Below the pieces are notes generated by a model. That model saw only the letters and a list, made by a program, of their open reading frames with translations, searched no databases and had not been told where the DNA came from. A stretch of 9,499 nucleotides of DNA from Actinomycetota bacterium (GTDB taxonomy: Bacteria > Actinomycetota > Humimicrobiia > Humimicrobiales > Humimicrobiaceae). Location of the stretch: assembly GCA_016932375.1 (NCBI GenBank), contig JAFGDA010000023.1, positions 1 through 9,499 on the forward strand, in the 5' to 3' direction. Below are positions 7,089 through 9,499 of the stretch, piece after piece; position 1 is the first letter of the stretch; each line of letters opens with the position of its first letter. Made by a program: the position numbers and the translations under genes.

Positions 7089-8657
7089 TCACTTTTCTAA
7101 AAATGCTATTTTATTTATGGGGATTGGTATTCCGGTTGAAATACCGCCTTCCGTGTAAAATATATTTGCTTTTTCGTTGTGAGCCCAGAACCATTTTGGG
7201 TAATAGAGTGTTATGGACGGCAGCTCTTCTGCATACATTTCCTGTATTTCATAAACCATTTCTTTTCTTAGCATTGTATCCATTTCTTCAAGCTGTGCCT
7301 GCATCAGCCCTACCAGTTCTTCATTTTCATAATACCGGACACTATTAAAGCCCCCGTCTATAACCACACTGTTTAATGATTCCGGGTCACCTCCGAGACC
7401 ACCATGGCCACTTATTGCAAGATCAAAATTCCAGTTTTCTATCATATTGTCAAGTGTTTTTGACTCATAGCTTACAAGGTCAATTTTTATTCCTGCTTTT
7501 TCGAGGTTTTCTTTTACGATCTGGCCGTCCCTTTCAAAATCACCCTGGCTCACTGCAAGCTCAAGGGAAAGCATGTCACCGTCTTTGCTGTAATATCCAC
7601 CTTCACCTTCTGTCCATCCGAGGTCTTCAATGAGCTGGCGGGTTTTTTCTATGCTGTATTCATATTGAGGTATATTTTCATTGTACCACAGGCTGTTTGC
7701 GGGAGGCATCAGGCCAGCACTTCCCTCGACTGCAAAACCTCTCTGTGAAATTTCAACAATTTGTTTCCTGTCTATGGCATATGCGAGGGCATGCCTGAAT
7801 GATTTTTCTTTCAGTAAATCATTCGAGTGGTGGTTTATTATAAGTTTTGCAGCCCATACAGGGGGTTCTTCCTCCATTATAAAACCTTTATCCTTTAAGT
7901 CTTCTGCTACATCGGCAGGAATTGAACCGGCATCTATTTCACCGCTTTCAAGCATTGCCGGGGTGGTTTCCCCGGAAACCTTAACGAATACTAATTTTTC
8001 AATATTGACCCTGCCGTAGTAATAACCAGGATTGGCCTCATAAAGGTAGGAGCCTTCACTGTTGTTATAGTCTTTAAGGATGAATGGACCCGTGCCGGTA
8101 AGTGCATCATCTCCTGTATAGGACAGGGGTTCCCTGATATTCTTCCAAATATGTTCAGGAATTATTGGAAGGGTGCCGGCAATATTGTTAAGGAAGGGAG
8201 CATATTTTTTATTCAATGCTATTTTTACAACATAGCTTCCGTCCTGTGTCACGGATTTTATGGAACCTGGATCAACCCATACCCAGGGGTGCTCTTTTAT
8301 GTAATTAAAAGTGAAAATGACATCAGAGGCGTCAAATGGCTCGCCATCATGCCATTTTATGTCTTCCCTGAGTTTGAATGTGTATGTATTCCCTTCTTCA
8401 TCGTAGTCATAGCTTTCTGCAAGCATGGGGATCACATTACCTTCTTTATCCTTCCATATTAGCGTGTCAAATATCAGGCTCATCCTTATATACCCCGGAC
8501 CCCTTGAATACATCCCGTATGGGGAAGGGAAACCCCAGTCTCCGGTTGAATCACCGATCCTTACGATATCTGCAGTCTCTCCGGTACCGGCAGCGGAACA
8601 CGAGATACAAAAAATTGTAAGGATAAATGTTAGCAGCAAGACAAAAGTTTTTTTCAT
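7089..8657 (-). CDS. ABC transporter solute-binding lipoprotein, family 5 (NikA/DppA/OppA type)
   Basis: A 522-residue extracytoplasmic binding protein. Residues 1-20 form a lipoprotein signal: two lysines, a hydrophobic core, and C17-I-S-C20, with C20 as the expected lipid anchor. Family-5 features include PMLAESYDYDEEGNTYTFKLRE, WHDGEPFDASDVIFTF, GTGPFILKDY near residues 188-197, and FRHALAYAIDRKQI near 287-300. Histidines H276-H277 (NHHSND) and H418 (SGHGGLGGDPE) are possible metal or ligand contacts, but this is not established. The frame extends 10 codons upstream to an ATG at 8687, one base after the FmdE stop. ATG 8657 is preferred because it gives a normal signal peptide and is preceded by AAAGGA (8670-8675), though that spacing of 12 bases is long. 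Under the NikR-like operator, nickel or a nickel chelate is the likeliest cargo; peptides remain possible. Confidence 0.93.
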   Translation of the reverse strand: MKKTFVLLLTFILTIFCISCSAAGTGETADIVRIGDSTGDWGFPSPYGMYSRGPGYIRMSLIFDTLIWKDKEGNVIPMLAESYDYDEEGNTYTFKLREDIKWHDGEPFDASDVIFTFNYIKEHPWVWVDPGSIKSVTQDGSYVVKIALNKKYAPFLNNIAGTLPIIPEHIWKNIREPLSYTGDDALTGTGPFILKDYNNSEGSYLYEANPGYYYGRVNIEKLVFVKVSGETTPAMLESGEIDAGSIPADVAEDLKDKGFIMEEEPPVWAAKLIINHHSNDLLKEKSFRHALAYAIDRKQIVEISQRGFAVEGSAGLMPPANSLWYNENIPQYEYSIEKTRQLIEDLGWTEGEGGYYSKDGDMLSLELAVSQGDFERDGQIVKENLEKAGIKIDLVSYESKTLDNMIENWNFDLAISGHGGLGGDPESLNSVVIDGGFNSVRYYENEELVGLMQAQLEEMDTMLRKEMVYEIQEMYAEELPSITLYYPKWFWAHNEKANIFYTEGGISTGIPIPINKIAFLEK

Positions 8658-8669
8658 TTTTATAACCGT

Positions 8670-8675
8670 TCCTTT
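8670..8675 (-). promoter_or_regulatory. probable ribosome-binding site of the solute-binding protein gene
   Basis: AAAGGA on the - strand, 12 bases before ATG 8657. The spacing is longer than ideal. It lies inside the ten-codon extension that would be used if translation began at ATG 8687, so the two start choices are mutually informative. Confidence 0.4.
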
Positions 8676-8688
8676 CACTTTTACCATC

Positions 8689-9378
8689 TTACTTTTTTAA
8701 ACTTATTCCATGTCCGTCCATATAAAAGAACCACTCACCCTTGCATGTTATGCATGCAGGCTTTCCGTCTTTTACCCTTGCCCTGCTTTCCATTATTTTT
8801 TCGCCGCATATGCTGCAGATAACAGAATCAAAAATCGGGGCATACTCCGGAGGCTCAACCATGCTACCTGTTATGTCAAACATTTCGGTCTCAGGAATTT
8901 TTAGCTCATTTATCGCCATATCTTCAGAAAGTTTAAAAAATTCCTGCCTTTCGGAAGTTGAAACATTCTCCCTTTTCCTAACTATTCTTTCAAATAAGCT
9001 GGAAACAACCGGGTATACTTCAGTTCTCGAATCAAGGAAATCTTTTTTAAGGGACAGCCTGATGGAATCTTTGCTTTTCCTGTGGATTACCGTCACTGCT
9101 GTCTTTCCCTTATCATGGAAAATCAGCCCATTGTTACCGAAAGTACAGCCTGTTGTCACCTGTATCCCGTCACTGAAACAATTATTTGTCTCAACTATTG
9201 AAAGCACTTCTTCCATGCCCTCGCTGGTTAAAGCCAGCTGTTTCATTGCATAATAACCGGCTTTTACCCCATATGCAGAAAAGCTGCAGATATGTCCGTG
9301 GAAAAGAGCTGATTTCTTTAAAAGTCCAATGAGGTCATCCTTTGCTATAAGACTATTTATCTCATCCCTGTAGCCCAT
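8689..9378 (-). CDS. FmdE-like metal-binding protein with C-terminal treble-clef zinc finger
   Basis: This 229-residue cytoplasmic protein belongs to the FmdE family (Pfam FmdE). The core metal site is recognisable: FHGHICSFSAYGVKAG supplies H27, H29 and C31, and ETNNCFSDGIQVTTGCTFGNNGL supplies C67, D70 and C78. A C-terminal zinc finger has C188-x2-C191 and C209-x2-C212. Family members of known structure combine this alpha+beta core with an auxiliary treble-clef finger. The name comes from a subunit associated with formylmethanofuran dehydrogenase in methanogens. In a bacterium without visible methanogenesis genes, a direct dehydrogenase role is not supported. It is the first gene of the operon, with a strong AAGGAGG (9382-9388) only three bases before its ATG, and lies directly behind the NikR-like operator. 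A role in nickel binding, delivery or sensing is plausible but inferred. Confidence 0.92.
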   Translation of the reverse strand: MGYRDEINSLIAKDDLIGLLKKSALFHGHICSFSAYGVKAGYYAMKQLALTSEGMEEVLSIVETNNCFSDGIQVTTGCTFGNNGLIFHDKGKTAVTVIHRKSKDSIRLSLKKDFLDSRTEVYPVVSSLFERIVRKRENVSTSERQEFFKLSEDMAINELKIPETEMFDITGSMVEPPEYAPIFDSVICSICGEKIMESRARVKDGKPACITCKGEWFFYMDGHGISLKK

Positions 9379-9381
9379 GGC

Positions 9382-9388
9382 CCTCCTT
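9382..9388 (-). promoter_or_regulatory. strong ribosome-binding site of the fmdE-like gene
   Basis: AAGGAGG on the - strand is a full anti-16S match, three bases before ATG 9378. The spacing is shorter than usual, but no alternative in-frame ATG follows before the conserved core, so it supports this start. Confidence 0.7.
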
Positions 9389-9412
9389 TTTGAAGGTTTA
9401 TGATTATGGCAT

Positions 9413-9441
9413 ATTATATAATTATTGTGTTACTATTGCAA
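9413..9441 (-). promoter_or_regulatory. sigma70 promoter of the nickel-type operon
   Basis: On the - strand, TTGCAA (9436-9441) and a perfect TATAAT (9413-9418) are separated by 17 bases. The expected transcription start is near 9406, giving a leader of about 28 bases with a strong Shine-Dalgarno. The -35 box lies in the centre of the inverted repeat at 9427-9454, so a bound repressor would cover it. Confidence 0.65.
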
Positions 9442-9454
9442 ATATTAGTAACAC
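9427..9454. promoter_or_regulatory. NikR-type operator (perfect inverted repeat)
   Basis: GTGTTAC (9427-9433), 14 bases, then GTAACAC (9448-9454). The symmetry extends to 9-bp arms, GTGTTACTA and TAGTAACAC, around a 10-base centre. This equals the inverted repeat GTGTTAC-N13/14-GTAACAC described for NikR of Geobacter and other organisms, which differs from the E. coli GTATGA-N16-TCATAC site. NikR is a nickel-responsive ribbon-helix-helix repressor. The position over the -35 box fits repression of the operon when nickel is plentiful. No nikR gene is in the window, so the regulator is inferred. Confidence 0.8.
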
Positions 9455-9476
9455 CCATGATAAAATTTTATATAAT
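9448..9476 (+). promoter_or_regulatory. possible divergent promoter toward a gene beyond the right edge
   Basis: On the + strand, GTAACA (9448-9453) and a perfect TATAAT (9471-9476) have a 17-base spacing; the -35 box matches consensus at 4/6. The -35 would coincide with the right arm of the NikR-type operator, so one site could control both directions. The surrounding sequence is very AT-rich and no gene start is visible before the window ends. Confidence 0.3.
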
Positions 9477-9499
9477 AATTTTAAAGGTTCCTGATAATT

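Noticed and set aside
8658..8687. Ten-residue N-terminal extension of the lipoprotein from ATG 8687
   Set aside because: It would put MVKVKGTVIK in front of a complete signal peptide beginning MKKTF, and no Shine-Dalgarno precedes it. Translation coupled to the FmdE stop remains possible, so this is a preference and not a proof.
8741..9253. Open frame of 170 codons on the + strand opposite the fmdE-like gene, and similar long antisense frames elsewhere
   Set aside because: These mirror real genes with clear family motifs on the other strand, and show no ribosome-binding site or recognisable family of their own.
3311..9378. Archaeal origin because of FmdE-like and short TsaA-like proteins
   Set aside because: The extended -10 tRNA promoter, sigma70-spaced promoters and bacterial-type Shine-Dalgarno sites point to a bacterium; both families also occur in anaerobic bacteria.
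1..9499. CRISPR arrays, insertion sequences, riboswitches
   Set aside because: No regularly spaced repeats, transposase-like proteins, terminal inverted repeats or long structured leaders were seen; the intergenic gaps are all shorter than about 170 bases.

Overview
The window looks like chromosomal DNA of an anaerobic bacterium with a moderately AT-rich genome and frequent ATA and AGG codons. A bacterial origin is favoured over an archaeal one. The tRNA gene has an extended -10 box (TGCTATAAT) just upstream, several genes have good Shine-Dalgarno sequences, the candidate promoters fit sigma70 spacing, and the solute-binding protein has a bacterial lipoprotein signal. Two families typical of anaerobes and archaea are also present (FmdE-like and single-domain TrmO/TsaA-like), so the genome probably belongs to a metal-dependent anaerobic lineage. 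No closer taxonomic placement is supported.

Left part, + strand: the last codons of an unidentified gene ending in a CPYCG zinc-ribbon half (to base 67), then two tandem paralogous MATE-family exporters (230-1594 and 1676-3040). Each exporter is 454 residues long and has its own plausible promoter. A tRNA-Ser(GGA) gene with encoded CCA follows (3113-3204), and its 3' end forms one arm of a perfect 8-bp inverted repeat.

Right part, - strand: one tight six-gene operon, read from right to left. It encodes an FmdE-like metal-binding protein, a family-5 solute-binding lipoprotein, two inner-membrane permeases (NikB/DppB and NikC/DppC type), a single polypeptide with two fused ABC ATPases (NikD-NikE type), and a single-domain TrmO/TsaA-like SAM-dependent methyltransferase. 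Genes overlap or are separated by one base, except for a gap of about 31 bases if the lipoprotein starts at its best-supported ATG.

The main discovery is upstream of this operon. A perfect inverted repeat GTGTTAC-N14-GTAACAC (9427-9454) matches the known GTGTTAC-N13/14-GTAACAC class of NikR (nickel-responsive repressor) operators. The -35 box of a well-formed promoter lies at its centre. This turns a generic 'peptide/nickel' ABC system into a probable nickel importer, and it places FmdE-like and TrmO-like proteins, whose roles in bacteria are poorly defined, in a nickel regulon. A working model is that the lipoprotein captures nickel or a nickel chelate, the two permeases and fused ATPase import it, the FmdE-like protein binds or delivers the metal, and the methyltransferase acts on a ligand or on tRNA. 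Everything in that model beyond transport and regulation is inference.
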